Assembly: GCA_903885755.1 (NCBI GenBank)
Contig: CAISJZ010000331.1
Location: 1-41,593, forward strand
Length of the DNA: 41,593 bases
Direction: 5' to 3'
Source of the DNA: an uncultured Hyphomicrobiales bacterium
GTDB lineage: Bacteria > Pseudomonadota > Alphaproteobacteria > Rhizobiales > Beijerinckiaceae
Shown here: positions 24,807-33,592 of the stretch, piece after piece
How positions within the stretch are numbered: position 1 is the first letter of the stretch
Layout: every line of letters begins with the position of its first letter
Position numbers and translations under genes: made by a program
Notes under the pieces: generated by a model
Told to the model about the DNA's origin: nothing
Seen by the model: only the letters and a program-made list of their open reading frames with translations
Database searches by the model: none

Positions 24807-25301
24807 ATGTCTGATCCATCCGTTGAATCTTCCTTCGACCGCTTCGTGATTCTGTTCCTGCGTCTGGCGATGGGCTGGACCTTTCTTTACGCGGGAATTC
24901 ATCATTTCGGCGACGACAAGTTCGTCGCGGGCTTTTTGAGCCACACGAAAACATTCCATGATGTCTACGCGCCGCTCACGAATCCAGCGATCGCGCCAGC
25001 TCTGACTTTTCTCGTTGAATACGGACACCTGTTGATCGGGCTATCGCTTGTCACGGGGTTGGCGGTGCGCGCCAGCGCTCCGTTCGCGATCATGATGATG
25101 CTGCTTTACTGGACCGCGCACATGAACTTCCCCTACATCGAGGACGCCAACAACTACCTCCTCGATTTCCATATCGTTTACGCCGTCATTCTGGTCGTTC
25201 TGATCGTCAAGCGCGCTGGCCATGTCTGGGGCCTTGATGGCCTCGTCAGCAATCTACCGGTGGTTCAGCACAACGCGGGTCTGCGAGCGATCGTGGCCTG
25301 A
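24807..25301 (+). CDS. DoxX-family membrane protein
   Basis: A 164-residue inner-membrane protein with four hydrophobic segments, of the DoxX/DoxD-like family. The N-terminal RLAMGWTFLYAGIHHF and central EYGHLLIGLSLVTGLAVR are family-typical. Relatives include the small subunit of thiosulfate:quinone oxidoreductase and proteins in oxidative-stress complexes, but most are uncharacterised. ATG 24807 follows GAGGG. An FNR/FixK-type box lies 32 bases upstream, suggesting oxygen- or nitric-oxide-linked control. It is convergent with the Crp/Fnr regulator gene. Confidence 0.86.
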   Translation: MSDPSVESSFDRFVILFLRLAMGWTFLYAGIHHFGDDKFVAGFLSHTKTFHDVYAPLTNPAIAPALTFLVEYGHLLIGLSLVTGLAVRASAPFAIMMMLLYWTAHMNFPYIEDANNYLLDFHIVYAVILVVLIVKRAGHVWGLDGLVSNLPVVQHNAGLRAIVA

Positions 25302-25414
25302 GGCGCGGCCATCGGTCCTGAAACCGGGCGGCGAGCGCTTCACGGCGCCGCCGCTCCTTGATTATGGATTTTTGATTCATTCGTCGCGCGGCGTCGCGAT
25401 CGATCGCGCCAACA

Positions 25415-26131
25415 TTACGCGGGTACGCGGCTTTCGTGGAGAGCCGTTCTCGCGGGCAATTCATTTCCCGAGAGTGTCGCCCAAAGGCGGGAGACACTGG
25501 ACACCGTAATTTCCCGAGCGTCCGTCACGACCCCCCGGTCGCGAAGTTTCGCGAGACATCGAGATAGCGTCGCCTGCTGAATCCCCAGCAATTCCGCGAC
25601 GACCCGCTTGTGATGGGGGATGCGTATCGCGCAGGATTCAAGCCCGTCCGGGCATAGAGACAGGATATATCGCGTCACGCGCTCATCGGCGCTCTGAACC
25701 TTCAGGCCTTCGATCATGTCCATGAGCGCGATGATCTTCTTCTGGGTCTCGCCGAATAGCGCAAGCACCAGTTGAGGCGAAAGATGCAACTCCCGCTTCA
25801 CGACCGACGCCGGAATGCGCGCGACGACAACGTCTCCCACCGCCGACGCGCTTGTCGAGTGGACGCCGCCGCTCAGCGCCAGCGCTTCGGCGATCGTCCG
25901 CCCGGCGGGCAGAATCTGGACAATGGTCTGATCGCCGTTGGATGCCACGCGCACCAGTTTGACGAAGCCCTCGACCACGACGAAAACCGCGCCGACATCA
26001 TCGCCCTGAACGAAAATGGTCTGCCCGTCACGATATTCGTCCTGCCGCGCGGCCTGCCGAAGTCTGTCACGGGTAGAGGCTGGAACCCGAGCAAGGAGCG
26101 GCAAGTCGTTCAGTTTATCAAGCGCCAACAT
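25415..26131 (-). CDS. Crp/Fnr-family transcriptional regulator
   Basis: A 238-residue regulator with an N-terminal cyclic-nucleotide-like sensor domain (about 10-125), a long dimer helix and a C-terminal helix-turn-helix (about 165-225, HHKRVVAELLGIQQATLSRCLAKL). There is no N-terminal cysteine cluster, so it is not an iron-sulfur FNR; it is closer in design to FixK, DNR or NnrR types. In the recognition helix the usual Glu of the FNR 'E-T-x-S-R' motif is Ala (Q-A-T-L-S-R), so binding to TTGAT/TTGAC sites cannot be assumed. ATG 26131 was chosen by domain fit; the ribosome site is weak. Confidence 0.85.
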   Translation of the reverse strand: MLALDKLNDLPLLARVPASTRDRLRQAARQDEYRDGQTIFVQGDDVGAVFVVVEGFVKLVRVASNGDQTIVQILPAGRTIAEALALSGGVHSTSASAVGDVVVARIPASVVKRELHLSPQLVLALFGETQKKIIALMDMIEGLKVQSADERVTRYILSLCPDGLESCAIRIPHHKRVVAELLGIQQATLSRCLAKLRDRGVVTDAREITVSSVSRLWATLSGNELPARTALHESRVPA

Positions 26132-26230
26132 CGAACAATGGGGGTTGACCAATCGATCGACACCATCGCGCCGACGCGTTGGGTCACAATTGATCCCGCG
26201 CAAACAAGACCCGCGACATTTTGGCCGCTG

Positions 26231-27037
26231 TCAGCGGCCCGCCGGCCGGCGCCGCCGCCAGTCCTTGCGCGGGGTCGCGGGACCGCCGCGCGATCCAATC
26301 CCGGGAGGAACAAGCGGCGATCCCCGGAGGTCGCCATTCGCCAGCGCCGAACGATATCGCTGCAACATGCGCATGAAGCTCGACCGTAAAGTTGTTTCGA
26401 TCTCTGGCCGCCGCTCCAGGCGGCTCAGGGTCAGCGCGGCGGCCTCGAGGGTCGAGAGCCCCTCGCGCCGTGGTTCCCGCCTCAGTTTGCCATAGAGCGA
26501 CGCCTGCCGGGGATTGAGAACCAGACGCTTGGCTTTCAATATCCATGCATTGCGCCACCATAGGGTCTTGGCCTGGCTCCATGTGCCGTCGAAAACGATC
26601 ACGCCACGAATGCCGGCGAGCGCCCGGTCCTGATCCGGCAGAACCGCGCCCTTGCGATCGAGTACGACGATTTCCCGATCGGGCGGCAGATCGCCGCTTT
26701 TGGCGGAGCCAAGATGCAGCACCGCCCACTGGGCGGGATCGGCCTCCTTTCCCAGGGCCTTGGTCAGGCTTGGCCAGGACAGGCCGATGCGGAAGACGGA
26801 GTTGGTCAAATGCAATGTCGCCAAACGGGCCGTGCCGAGCAGGCGGTCCTGCTCCTGCGGGTGCTGCAGCACGAGAAGGCCAACTCTGTTCTCGATCGGC
26901 GTGACGGCGTCGCATACGCAGAGAAACGCCGGCTTGAGACAGCGCGGACAGGCGTCCGCCACGGCGTCGGGCGACACGACCGTGGCGGACGGCGCTTCGG
27001 CTTCTGGATCGTCCGGTCTGTCAGGTGGCGACTGCAT
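26231..27037 (-). CDS. DTW-domain protein (tRNA-uridine aminocarboxypropyltransferase, TapT-like)
   Basis: A 268-residue DTW-domain protein. Characterised members transfer an aminocarboxypropyl group from S-adenosylmethionine to a uridine in tRNA (acp3U). The zinc-like cysteine set CPRCLKPAFLCVC (about 30-42) and the signature FDGTWSQA (about 150) are intact, with STLEA later. The C-terminal 30 residues are Pro/Arg-rich. It is encoded 99 bases upstream of the Crp/Fnr gene on the same strand and 45 bases downstream of SURF1; no functional link is evident. Confidence 0.88.
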   Translation of the reverse strand: MQSPPDRPDDPEAEAPSATVVSPDAVADACPRCLKPAFLCVCDAVTPIENRVGLLVLQHPQEQDRLLGTARLATLHLTNSVFRIGLSWPSLTKALGKEADPAQWAVLHLGSAKSGDLPPDREIVVLDRKGAVLPDQDRALAGIRGVIVFDGTWSQAKTLWWRNAWILKAKRLVLNPRQASLYGKLRREPRREGLSTLEAAALTLSRLERRPEIETTLRSSFMRMLQRYRSALANGDLRGSPLVPPGIGSRGGPATPRKDWRRRRPAGR

Positions 27038-27082
27038 TGTCTTCCATACACGCGGGCGGAAAAATCCGCGAGTGTCGCGCGA

Positions 27083-27835
27083 TCAGCCGCCGCGAAGCCG
27101 CCGCCACGTGAAGGCGCCGAGTACGCCGATCAGCGTCGCGGCAAGACCGAACCAGGTGACGGCGTAGCTCAGGTGATTGTTGGGAATGTCGAAGACGGTC
27201 GCGCCGCCGGAGGGCAGGCCCGAAGGCGCGGGATGGGGATCCTCATCAAGCGAGAAAGGCGCGGCCCGTTCCAGATGTAGAGCCGCGGCGATGGCGGCTG
27301 GGTCGCGCGTGTACCAGGCGCCGCGCGCGGGGTCGTCAGCGGGCGTGAAGGGATTGCGCGTCTCGGGCTCGCGCAGCAGACCCGTCAAAGCGACCTCGCC
27401 CCGGGGCAGGCTTTCGAGACGCGTGGGATCGTCCTTGCGGCTGGCCGCGACAAAGCCGCGATTAACCAGCAGGGTCGCGCCGTCAGGCAAACGCAACGGC
27501 GCCATGACCCAATAACCCGGCTGCTCCAGCGCGCCCTCGATCTTGCCGGAGCCGCGAAAGATCAGGGCCTCGACGCGCGGCTCGAAACGCCCATTCACGC
27601 CGACGCGCGTGTAATCGTAATCGGCGAGGGTCGCCCATTGCGCCGATGGCGCGAGGGGGATCGGCGGCGCATGAACGCGCGCGGCGATTTCGGCGATGAC
27701 GCCTTCCTTCCAGGCGAGGCGCTCGATCTGCCAGACGCCAAGGCCAAGAAGCACGGCCAGCACGGGCGCGGCGAACAGGAACGGCGCGATGATGGATCGC
27801 CGCCTTTCGGGCGCCGGCTGGACGTCAATGCTCAT
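27083..27835 (-). CDS. SURF1-family cytochrome oxidase biogenesis protein
   Basis: SURF1/Shy1 family membrane protein needed for haem insertion or assembly of haem-copper (aa3-type) oxidases. The 250-residue product has one membrane segment near each end (about 15-35 and 220-240) and a periplasmic domain between them. GVWQIERLAWKEGVI at the first segment and the end PNNHLSYAVTWFGLA are strong family hallmarks. It starts 1 base after the DUF983 stop, an arrangement common in Hyphomicrobiales, where both usually lie beside the oxidase structural genes. Those genes are absent here, so the pair appears separated. Confidence 0.93.
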   Translation of the reverse strand: MSIDVQPAPERRRSIIAPFLFAAPVLAVLLGLGVWQIERLAWKEGVIAEIAARVHAPPIPLAPSAQWATLADYDYTRVGVNGRFEPRVEALIFRGSGKIEGALEQPGYWVMAPLRLPDGATLLVNRGFVAASRKDDPTRLESLPRGEVALTGLLREPETRNPFTPADDPARGAWYTRDPAAIAAALHLERAAPFSLDEDPHPAPSGLPSGGATVFDIPNNHLSYAVTWFGLAATLIGVLGAFTWRRLRGG

Positions 27836-27836
27836 G

Positions 27837-28211
27837 TCAGCTTTCCAGCCGGCCTTGCTCGGCCTTGTTCTGGAATTGCAGCGCGATCATGACCCCCTTG
27901 AGGGGCCGCAGAATTGCCAGACACACGAGCAGGCCGAGCGGCAGGGTGACGAGCAGATGAACCCACCACGGCGGCTCGTATTTGAAATCGAACACAAGCG
28001 CCGCGCCGACCACGATAAAGCCGGCGATGAGCATGACGAAGACCGCCGGACCGTCGCCGGAATCGGCGAATTTGTAGTCCTGCCCACAAACCTCGCAGGA
28101 TGGCGCAAGGTCGAGAAATCCCCGGAACAGCTTGCCGTCGCCGCAGCGCGGGCAGCGCCCGGCCATGCCAGTCGACCAGGGGGATTGCGGGGGGTAGTCG
28201 TCGTCGCGCAT
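27837..28211 (-). CDS. DUF983-family membrane protein
   Basis: A 124-residue protein with two Cys pairs near the N-terminus (CPRC and CEVC, about residues 20-41) that look like a zinc or haem-handling knuckle, followed by two hydrophobic segments (about 52-75 and 85-108). This is the DUF983 family, often found with cytochrome oxidase assembly genes; no biochemical role is established. ATG 28211 follows GGAGCTGGCG. It is the first gene of the DUF983-SURF1 pair. Confidence 0.9.
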   Translation of the reverse strand: MRDDDYPPQSPWSTGMAGRCPRCGDGKLFRGFLDLAPSCEVCGQDYKFADSGDGPAVFVMLIAGFIVVGAALVFDFKYEPPWWVHLLVTLPLGLLVCLAILRPLKGVMIALQFQNKAEQGRLES

Positions 28212-28290
28212 CGCCAGCTCCGGCGCGCAAGCGGCGCGCCGCGCCGGATTACCACATTGGCGGGTGGGGGGCGAATGACGATCTGCCGCC

Positions 28291-29319
28291 TCAATCCACC
28301 TGATTGCGGATCGCCGTCACGCGATCGACCACGGGCCTGGGAGTCGCGTAGATGCGGCGGATCAGCGCCTCAACGCTCGCGCCATCGCTTGGCCCATCGA
28401 AGTCGATGCGCGAGGTCTTGATGTCCTCCAGAAATTCGGGGTCCCCGAGTGTTTCATCGAAGGCCTTGCGCAGCGCCGCGATGCGCTCGGCGGGAACGCC
28501 CGGCGGCGTGGCGATGGGGCGGCCCATCTTGCCGAGGCCAAAGACAAGCTGGAACGCCTGCCGGCCCGCCTCGTCCTTGACGAAATCGAGCGCGTTGGGC
28601 GTGTCCTGGAGATCGCGGTGCTTTTCCGGGCCCATCTGCGAGACGATGGAAACGACGTTCTTTTCCAGCCATTGCGGGCGCGAGGAACGCACCGAGCCGA
28701 GTGTGAAGCCGCAATAACCGTCGACCTCGCCCTGCTCCATCGCGAGGCCCACCGCGCCGCTGTCGGGATAGCCATTAAACACCTTGAATTTCGTGCCTAT
28801 GAGCGCGTTGAGCACGCGCGGCATGATGGCGGAATCGGTCTGCGGGCCATTGCCGCCGATCTTCCACTCGCGACGCATGGCGTCCTCGATGGTGACGAGG
28901 CCGGAGGCGCGCCAGCCAAGGCAGGTCGCCACATCGCTCGACACCGAGCCGATCCAGCCAAATTTCAGCGCGTCATATTTCGCGGCGTCATTGCCGTGCA
29001 GCGGCTCGGTGACGAGATTGCGCGAGGGCAGGCCGATGGCCGTGCCGTCGCGCGGCGCGACATTGTAGAGCGTGTTGGCCATCACAAGACCGCCGGCGCC
29101 GGGGACGTTCTCGGGAATGACCGTGGGATTGCCGGGAATATGCGCGCCGATGTGCCGCTGCACCACGCGCATGTAAACGTCATAACCCGTGCCCGGCCCG
29201 TAGCCGACGAGAAACCGGACGGTCTTCCCCTTATAGAAATCTGCGATCGGGTCGGCCGCCGCGGACGTCGCCAGACACAGACAGATGCCCACAACGGCGA
29301 CACGCCATCCGCGCTTCAT
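28291..29319 (-). CDS. Bug/TctC-family solute-binding protein (3)
   Basis: A 342-residue periplasmic binding protein with a signal peptide ending near SAAADP. The mature start DFYKGKTVRFLVGYGP, the stretch HIGAHIPGNPTVIPENVPGAGG and NVAPRDGT are Bug features, shared closely with the two Bug proteins at 11829 and 16262. VPAERIAALRKAFDETLGDPEFL is also nearly the same in all three. The start is followed upstream by a divergent gap of 188 bases leading to a Rieske oxygenase gene, so the cargo may be an aromatic acid handled by that oxygenase. No TctA or TctB genes are nearby. Confidence 0.88.
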   Translation of the reverse strand: MKRGWRVAVVGICLCLATSAAADPIADFYKGKTVRFLVGYGPGTGYDVYMRVVQRHIGAHIPGNPTVIPENVPGAGGLVMANTLYNVAPRDGTAIGLPSRNLVTEPLHGNDAAKYDALKFGWIGSVSSDVATCLGWRASGLVTIEDAMRREWKIGGNGPQTDSAIMPRVLNALIGTKFKVFNGYPDSGAVGLAMEQGEVDGYCGFTLGSVRSSRPQWLEKNVVSIVSQMGPEKHRDLQDTPNALDFVKDEAGRQAFQLVFGLGKMGRPIATPPGVPAERIAALRKAFDETLGDPEFLEDIKTSRIDFDGPSDGASVEALIRRIYATPRPVVDRVTAIRNQVD

Positions 29320-29402
29320 GCGACCCTCCCCGGATTATTATTCTGGCGATGGTGGGATAGTTCCGCCCCGCGCGCAAGGTCGCGATCCCATTCGTCCCAC
29401 CG

Positions 29403-29417
29403 GTTGGCGGCGCCAAC
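29403..29417. promoter_or_regulatory. Palindrome in the Bug 3/Rieske divergent gap
   Basis: GTTGGCG-G-CGCCAAC is a perfect 7-1-7 palindrome in the 188-base divergent gap. A second inverted repeat, CCATGC and GCATGG, lies at 29426-29449. They are candidate operators, but no regulator gene is adjacent. Confidence 0.4.
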
Positions 29418-29507
29418 ACAAAATGCCATGCTCTTGCCTCAAGGCATGGAGCGTCGCCATTCCGGGCGCCGGCTTTGTCGCGCAAAAATACGTCGGGAGG
29501 ATCGGCC

Positions 29508-30587
29508 ATGTGGATCAGGAACTGTTGGTATGTGGCCGGGTTCAGCGAGGACGTCGAGCGCAAAATCCTGGCGCGCACATTCCTCAATCAGGCGGTGATC
29601 CTGTGGCGCACGTCCGGCGGCAAGGTTGTCGCGATGGAGGACCGCTGTCCGCACCGGCTGGTGCCCTTGTCGATCGGCCAGCTCGTCGATGATCAGGTGC
29701 AATGCGGCTATCACGGCCTGCGCTTTGGCGCCGACGGCGCCTGCTCGCACGTGCCTGGGCAGGACACGCTGCCGCGCGCCTGTCAGGTCAAATTGTTTCC
29801 CGTCGCGGAGCGACACGCGCTCGTCTGGATCTGGCTGGGCGCGGCCGATCTCGCCGACGAAAAACTCATTCCCGATGTTCACTGGATGAGTTCGCCGGGA
29901 TGGACGGCGAGCAAGGGCTATCACCACATCGAAGCCGACTACCGGCTTGTCAACGACAACCTGCTCGATCTCTCGCACGAAACCTACGTACACAAGGAAA
30001 CCATCGGCAATGGCGCGGTGGCGGATTCGCCGGTGGTCGCGACCATCGACGAGGGGCGCGTCGTGCGCGCGCACCGCGAAATGCCAAACATTATCCCGCC
30101 GCCATTTTTCGCGATGATGCTGAACGCGCCGGGCCGGATCAACCGCTGGCAGATCGCCATCCACATGCCGCCGGGCATCAACATGACCGAGGCGGGTTTT
30201 CACTCCGTCGGCACCGATCGCGCCAAGGCGCTGATGATCCGGCCGCTGCATCTGCTGACGCCGGAGACGGAACACTCGACCCATTATTTCTGGGGAACGT
30301 GTCGCAACTTCAATCACGACGATTCGGTCTTGACCGAGCGCATCCGCGAAGGCACCGCGCATACATTCGATCAGGACAAGCATCTGCTCGAAATTCAGGA
30401 TCGCGCGCTGCGGGCGCAGGGCATGCCGAACATTCCGCAATCGGCCGTCAAGGTCGATGTCGGACCGGTGCAAGGACGGCGGCTGCTGGCGGCGCTGATC
30501 GAGCGCGAGCAGGCGGACCCGCACGCCGTGGCGCCGACCGGAACGCTCGCCGTCGACGGGAAAGTCACCATGCCGCCCGCGGCTTGA
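29508..30587 (+). CDS. Rieske non-haem iron oxygenase (aromatic ring/O-demethylase type)
   Basis: Oxygenase component of a Rieske ring-hydroxylating or O-demethylating system, 359 residues, close in size and layout to vanillate O-demethylase VanA. The Rieske cluster ligands are C47-X-H49 and C66-X2-H69. The catalytic iron ligands H157 and H162 lie in NDNLLDLSHETYVH with bridging D154. ATG 29508 has GGGAGGA upstream and starts MWIRNCWYVAGF, the family start. No reductase gene (VanB-like) occurs in the window, so electrons must come from a reductase encoded elsewhere. Divergent from the third Bug gene. Confidence 0.92.
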   Translation: MWIRNCWYVAGFSEDVERKILARTFLNQAVILWRTSGGKVVAMEDRCPHRLVPLSIGQLVDDQVQCGYHGLRFGADGACSHVPGQDTLPRACQVKLFPVAERHALVWIWLGAADLADEKLIPDVHWMSSPGWTASKGYHHIEADYRLVNDNLLDLSHETYVHKETIGNGAVADSPVVATIDEGRVVRAHREMPNIIPPPFFAMMLNAPGRINRWQIAIHMPPGINMTEAGFHSVGTDRAKALMIRPLHLLTPETEHSTHYFWGTCRNFNHDDSVLTERIREGTAHTFDQDKHLLEIQDRALRAQGMPNIPQSAVKVDVGPVQGRRLLAALIEREQADPHAVAPTGTLAVDGKVTMPPAA

Positions 30588-30611
30588 TACACGGGTGGAG
30601 GCAAGCGCGCG

Positions 30612-33044
30612 TCAGCCTCTGAGCACGGCGCCCGTCTTGCCCAATACTTCGGCGACGATTTTCGCGGCCACCGAGTCGATCTCGGCGTCGGTGAGCGTCT
30701 TGTCGCGTGGCTGCAGCGTGACGGAAATCGCCACGGACTTCTTGCCCGCGTCGACGCCCGGCCCCTCGTAAACGTCGAACACGCCAGCGTCGGTGATCAG
30801 CGCGCGCTCGGCGCCGCGGGCAAAACGCAGAATGTCCGCCGCCTTGACCGCGCGATCCACGACGAAGGCGAAATCGCGTTCGACCGGCAGAAGCTCGGGC
30901 AAATCGAGCTTACCCTTCGTTTTGGTCGGGCGGGCTTTCGGCGCGGGAATGTCGTCCAGAATAATTTCAAACGCGACGATCGGCCCTTCCGCGTCGATCG
31001 CTTCGAGCGCGCGCGGATGCAACTCGCCGAACCAGCCAACAATATTCTTCGGGCCGAACTGCAACGTGCCGGAGCGTCCGGGGTGAAACCACGCCGGCGC
31101 GCCCGAGACAAGCTGCATTCCCGCCGTCTGCACGCCAAGCGTCGCGAGCAGCGCCATGGCGTCGGCCTTGACATCGAAAGCGTCGACGGGCGTCGCCTTG
31201 CCCGACCAGTGCCGCCCCGCGCCCGATGGCCGCGCCGAGCCCCGGCGGATGGCGGCTGCGGACATGCGCTGGTCTTTTTCGCCCGCGCCCCTGAAGATTT
31301 GCCCCACCTCGAACAGCGCGACATCGCCCATGCCGCGATTGGCGTTGCGCTGCGCGCTGGCGATCAGCCCGGGCAGCAGCGAAGGCCGCATGTCCGAGAG
31401 ATCGGCGGCGATGGGATTGGCCAGCGCCAGTTCCGGCGCGCCGCCGCCAAACATTTTCGCGCGATCATTCGAGATGAACGACCAAGTCACCGCCTCGACC
31501 AGCCCGCGCGCGGCAAGAGCGCGGCGAGACTGGCGCGTGCGCTTTTGCAACAGGGTCAGAATCGGTTTCGCGATGGTCTGCTCGTCGCGCGGCATGGGCG
31601 TTGACGCGACGCGATCAAGACCCGCGACGCGGACAATCTCCTCGACGAGATCGGCCTTGCCCTCGATGTCGGGCCGCCATGAGGGCGCCTTGACGTGAAC
31701 GCGATCGGCGTTGGTCGCCTGCGCCATGAGGCCGAAGCCAAGCTTTTCGAGAATACCCGCCATTTCGGCGGGCTCCAGTTTGAGGCCGGTGAGGCGCTCG
31801 ACCTCGCTGAAAGGAAAATTGACAACATGATCGACCGCGGGCGGCGCGCCGGCGACGATCATTTCGGAAGGCTCGCCGCCGCACAATTCCAGCACGAGAT
31901 GGGTCGCGAGTTCGAGGCCTGGAACACAGAAGGCTGGATCCACGCCGCGCTCGAAGCGATAGCGCGCATCGGTGACGATGCCGAGATCGCGGCCGGTGCG
32001 CGCGATATTCATGGGGTCCCACAACGCGCTTTCAATCAGCACGTCGGTTGTGTGTTCATCACAGCCAGAGGCCTCGCCGCCCATGACGCCAGCGATGGAT
32101 TCAACGCCATTGTCGTCGGCGATGACAACGTTGTTCGTGGCAAGTTTGTAGGTCTTGCCATCAAGCGCGAGAACGTCCTCGCCATCCCGCGCGCGGCGCA
32201 CAACCAGATCGCCCCTGACCTTTTTCGCGTCGAAGACATGCAGCGGCCGGGCGCGATCGAAGGTGAGATAATTGGTGATGTCGACCAGCGCGTTGATGGA
32301 GCGCAGGCCGATTTCTTCTAGCCGTTTGCGCATCCAGGTGGGCGAGGGACCATTTTTTACGCCGCGCACGAGGCGCAGCGCGAAGGCGGGCGCCAGATGT
32401 TTGTCGCCATCGGTGAAATCGAACCTGACCGTGACGGGGCAGGGAAACTTGCCCGCGACCGGCTTGATCTCGCGGTCCTTCAGCTTGCCGAGACCCGCGG
32501 CGGCAAGGTCGCGCGCGATGCCGTGGATGCCGGCGGCGTCCGGGCGGTTGGGCGTCAGGTTGATCTCGATGACCGGCTCGTTGAGTCCGGCGAAATCAAC
32601 ATAGCGCTGGCCAACGGGAGCGTCGGCGGGCAATTCAATAATGCCCTCGTGATCGTTGGAGAGTTCGAGTTCCGCCGCCGAGCACAACATGCCGTTCGAA
32701 TCGACGCCGCGAATATTGCCCTTGGTGAGCGTGATCTTCTTGGCCGGGATATACGTCCCCACCGGCGAGAACACGCTCTTGAGGCCGGTGCGCGCGTTGG
32801 GCGCGCCGCACACGACCTGCACCGGTTCGCCCGAGCCCGTATCAACCATGCAGACGCGCAGGCGGTCGGCGTTGGGATGCTGTTTCGCCTCGATGACATG
32901 AGCAACGACGAAGGCGCCGAGCTTGTCGGCAGGGTTGTCGACATGCTCGACCTCGAGGCCGATGCGCGTCAGCGTCTCGACAATCTCGTCAAGGCCGGCG
33001 GTGGTGTCGAGGTGATCCTTGAGCCAGGAGAGGGTGAGTTTCAT
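30612..33044 (-). CDS. pheT: Phenylalanyl-tRNA synthetase beta subunit
   Basis: Beta subunit of the alpha2-beta2 phenylalanine-tRNA ligase, 810 residues. It starts [20 protein letters not shown], has the tRNA-binding EMAP-like domain (about 40-150), the B3/B4 editing domain, B5 (two copies of helix-turn patterns around 400-480), the catalytic-like domain and the C-terminal anticodon-binding FDX-ACB domain (from about 715). All parts are intact. It lies 8 bases after a toxin gene, which in turn follows an antitoxin gene and pheS. The pair of PheRS genes is thus split by a toxin-antitoxin module. Confidence 0.97.
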   Translation of the reverse strand: MKLTLSWLKDHLDTTAGLDEIVETLTRIGLEVEHVDNPADKLGAFVVAHVIEAKQHPNADRLRVCMVDTGSGEPVQVVCGAPNARTGLKSVFSPVGTYIPAKKITLTKGNIRGVDSNGMLCSAAELELSNDHEGIIELPADAPVGQRYVDFAGLNEPVIEINLTPNRPDAAGIHGIARDLAAAGLGKLKDREIKPVAGKFPCPVTVRFDFTDGDKHLAPAFALRLVRGVKNGPSPTWMRKRLEEIGLRSINALVDITNYLTFDRARPLHVFDAKKVRGDLVVRRARDGEDVLALDGKTYKLATNNVVIADDNGVESIAGVMGGEASGCDEHTTDVLIESALWDPMNIARTGRDLGIVTDARYRFERGVDPAFCVPGLELATHLVLELCGGEPSEMIVAGAPPAVDHVVNFPFSEVERLTGLKLEPAEMAGILEKLGFGLMAQATNADRVHVKAPSWRPDIEGKADLVEEIVRVAGLDRVASTPMPRDEQTIAKPILTLLQKRTRQSRRALAARGLVEAVTWSFISNDRAKMFGGGAPELALANPIAADLSDMRPSLLPGLIASAQRNANRGMGDVALFEVGQIFRGAGEKDQRMSAAAIRRGSARPSGAGRHWSGKATPVDAFDVKADAMALLATLGVQTAGMQLVSGAPAWFHPGRSGTLQFGPKNIVGWFGELHPRALEAIDAEGPIVAFEIILDDIPAPKARPTKTKGKLDLPELLPVERDFAFVVDRAVKAADILRFARGAERALITDAGVFDVYEGPGVDAGKKSVAISVTLQPRDKTLTDAEIDSVAAKIVAEVLGKTGAVLRG

Positions 33045-33052
33045 TGGGGCGG

Positions 33053-33331
33053 CTACTTTCTCCAGCCCCGTTCAAGGGCCTTGTAAATCTCGTCGTCGTT
33101 GCGCTTGCCGATCAGGCGGACTTGCACCAAATCGCCCTCGATGGCGAAAATGATCCGGAATTCGCCCGACTTCAGCCGGCGCATGGGTGCATAGCCCCTC
33201 GGCAATTCCGAGGGCAAGGCCTGGGGGTCGTTGGCGAGCGCCTGAAGTTTTTCGGCGATCCGCCGCGCCTGCTTGCCGGGCAGGGATTCCAAAAACCCAG
33301 CCGCCTGCCGGGAGAGATCAATCCGCGGCAT
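33053..33331 (-). CDS. RelE/ParE-family toxin
   Basis: A 92-residue small basic protein of the RelE/ParE superfamily. The pattern [20 protein letters not shown], then [34 protein letters not shown] is typical, with Arg and Lys residues in the C-terminal half where ribosome-dependent RNases have catalytic residues. RelE toxins cut mRNA in the ribosome; ParE toxins act on gyrase, and sequence alone leans to RelE. The start overlaps the antitoxin stop by 14 bases and the stop is 8 bases before pheT. Whether it is active is unknown. Confidence 0.85.
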   Translation of the reverse strand: MPRIDLSRQAAGFLESLPGKQARRIAEKLQALANDPQALPSELPRGYAPMRRLKSGEFRIIFAIEGDLVQVRLIGKRNDDEIYKALERGWRK

Positions 33332-33554
33332 TCAGCAGGCGATCCATGAGCTTGCGGCTCGCCTCGGGGCCGACGTAGCCCTCGGCATGGGCGCGCAGGG
33401 CCTGCTCGCCCCAGATCGTATCCTCAAGGTCCTGCATGGACAGGAAGACGCCCACGGGCCGATCGTTCTTGGTCACGACGACAGGCTCGCGCTGGGCTGC
33501 GTCGAGAAACTGGCCGAAGGCGTTTTTGGCCTGAGCGGCGGTCATGGTTTTCAT
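33318..33554 (-). CDS. Phd/YefM-family antitoxin
   Basis: A 78-residue antitoxin. The N-terminal MTAAQAKNAFGQFLDAAQREPVVVTKNDRPVGVFLSM is the Phd/YefM DNA-binding domain, and the C-terminal part (about 45-78) would bind the toxin. The start at 33554 was chosen for its GGAGCC ribosome site; an ATG 21 bases further up lacks one. Such proteins repress their own promoter through small repeats, and three 9-base repeats lie just upstream (33566-33592). The gene overlaps the toxin gene by 14 bases and lies 58 bases after pheS. Confidence 0.86.
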   Translation of the reverse strand: MKTMTAAQAKNAFGQFLDAAQREPVVVTKNDRPVGVFLSMQDLEDTIWGEQALRAHAEGYVGPEASRKLMDRLLNAAD

Positions 33555-33565
33555 GAGAAGGCTCC

Positions 33566-33592
33566 GATTAGCCATTTTAGCTAATTTAGCCA
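33566..33592. promoter_or_regulatory. Triple 9-base repeat, probable antitoxin operator
   Basis: Three consecutive 9-base units, GATTAGCCA, TTTTAGCTA and ATTTAGCCA, lie 11 bases upstream of the antitoxin start. The tract is strikingly AT-rich compared with its surroundings and on the minus strand contains TAAAAT, a possible -10. It fits an operator and promoter of the toxin-antitoxin pair. Confidence 0.5.

Noticed and set aside
25327-25352. GGCGGCG and CGCCGCC inverted repeat between the convergent doxX-like and Crp/Fnr genes
   Set aside because: The stem is 7 bp with a 12-base loop and no T run, so a terminator call would be weak.
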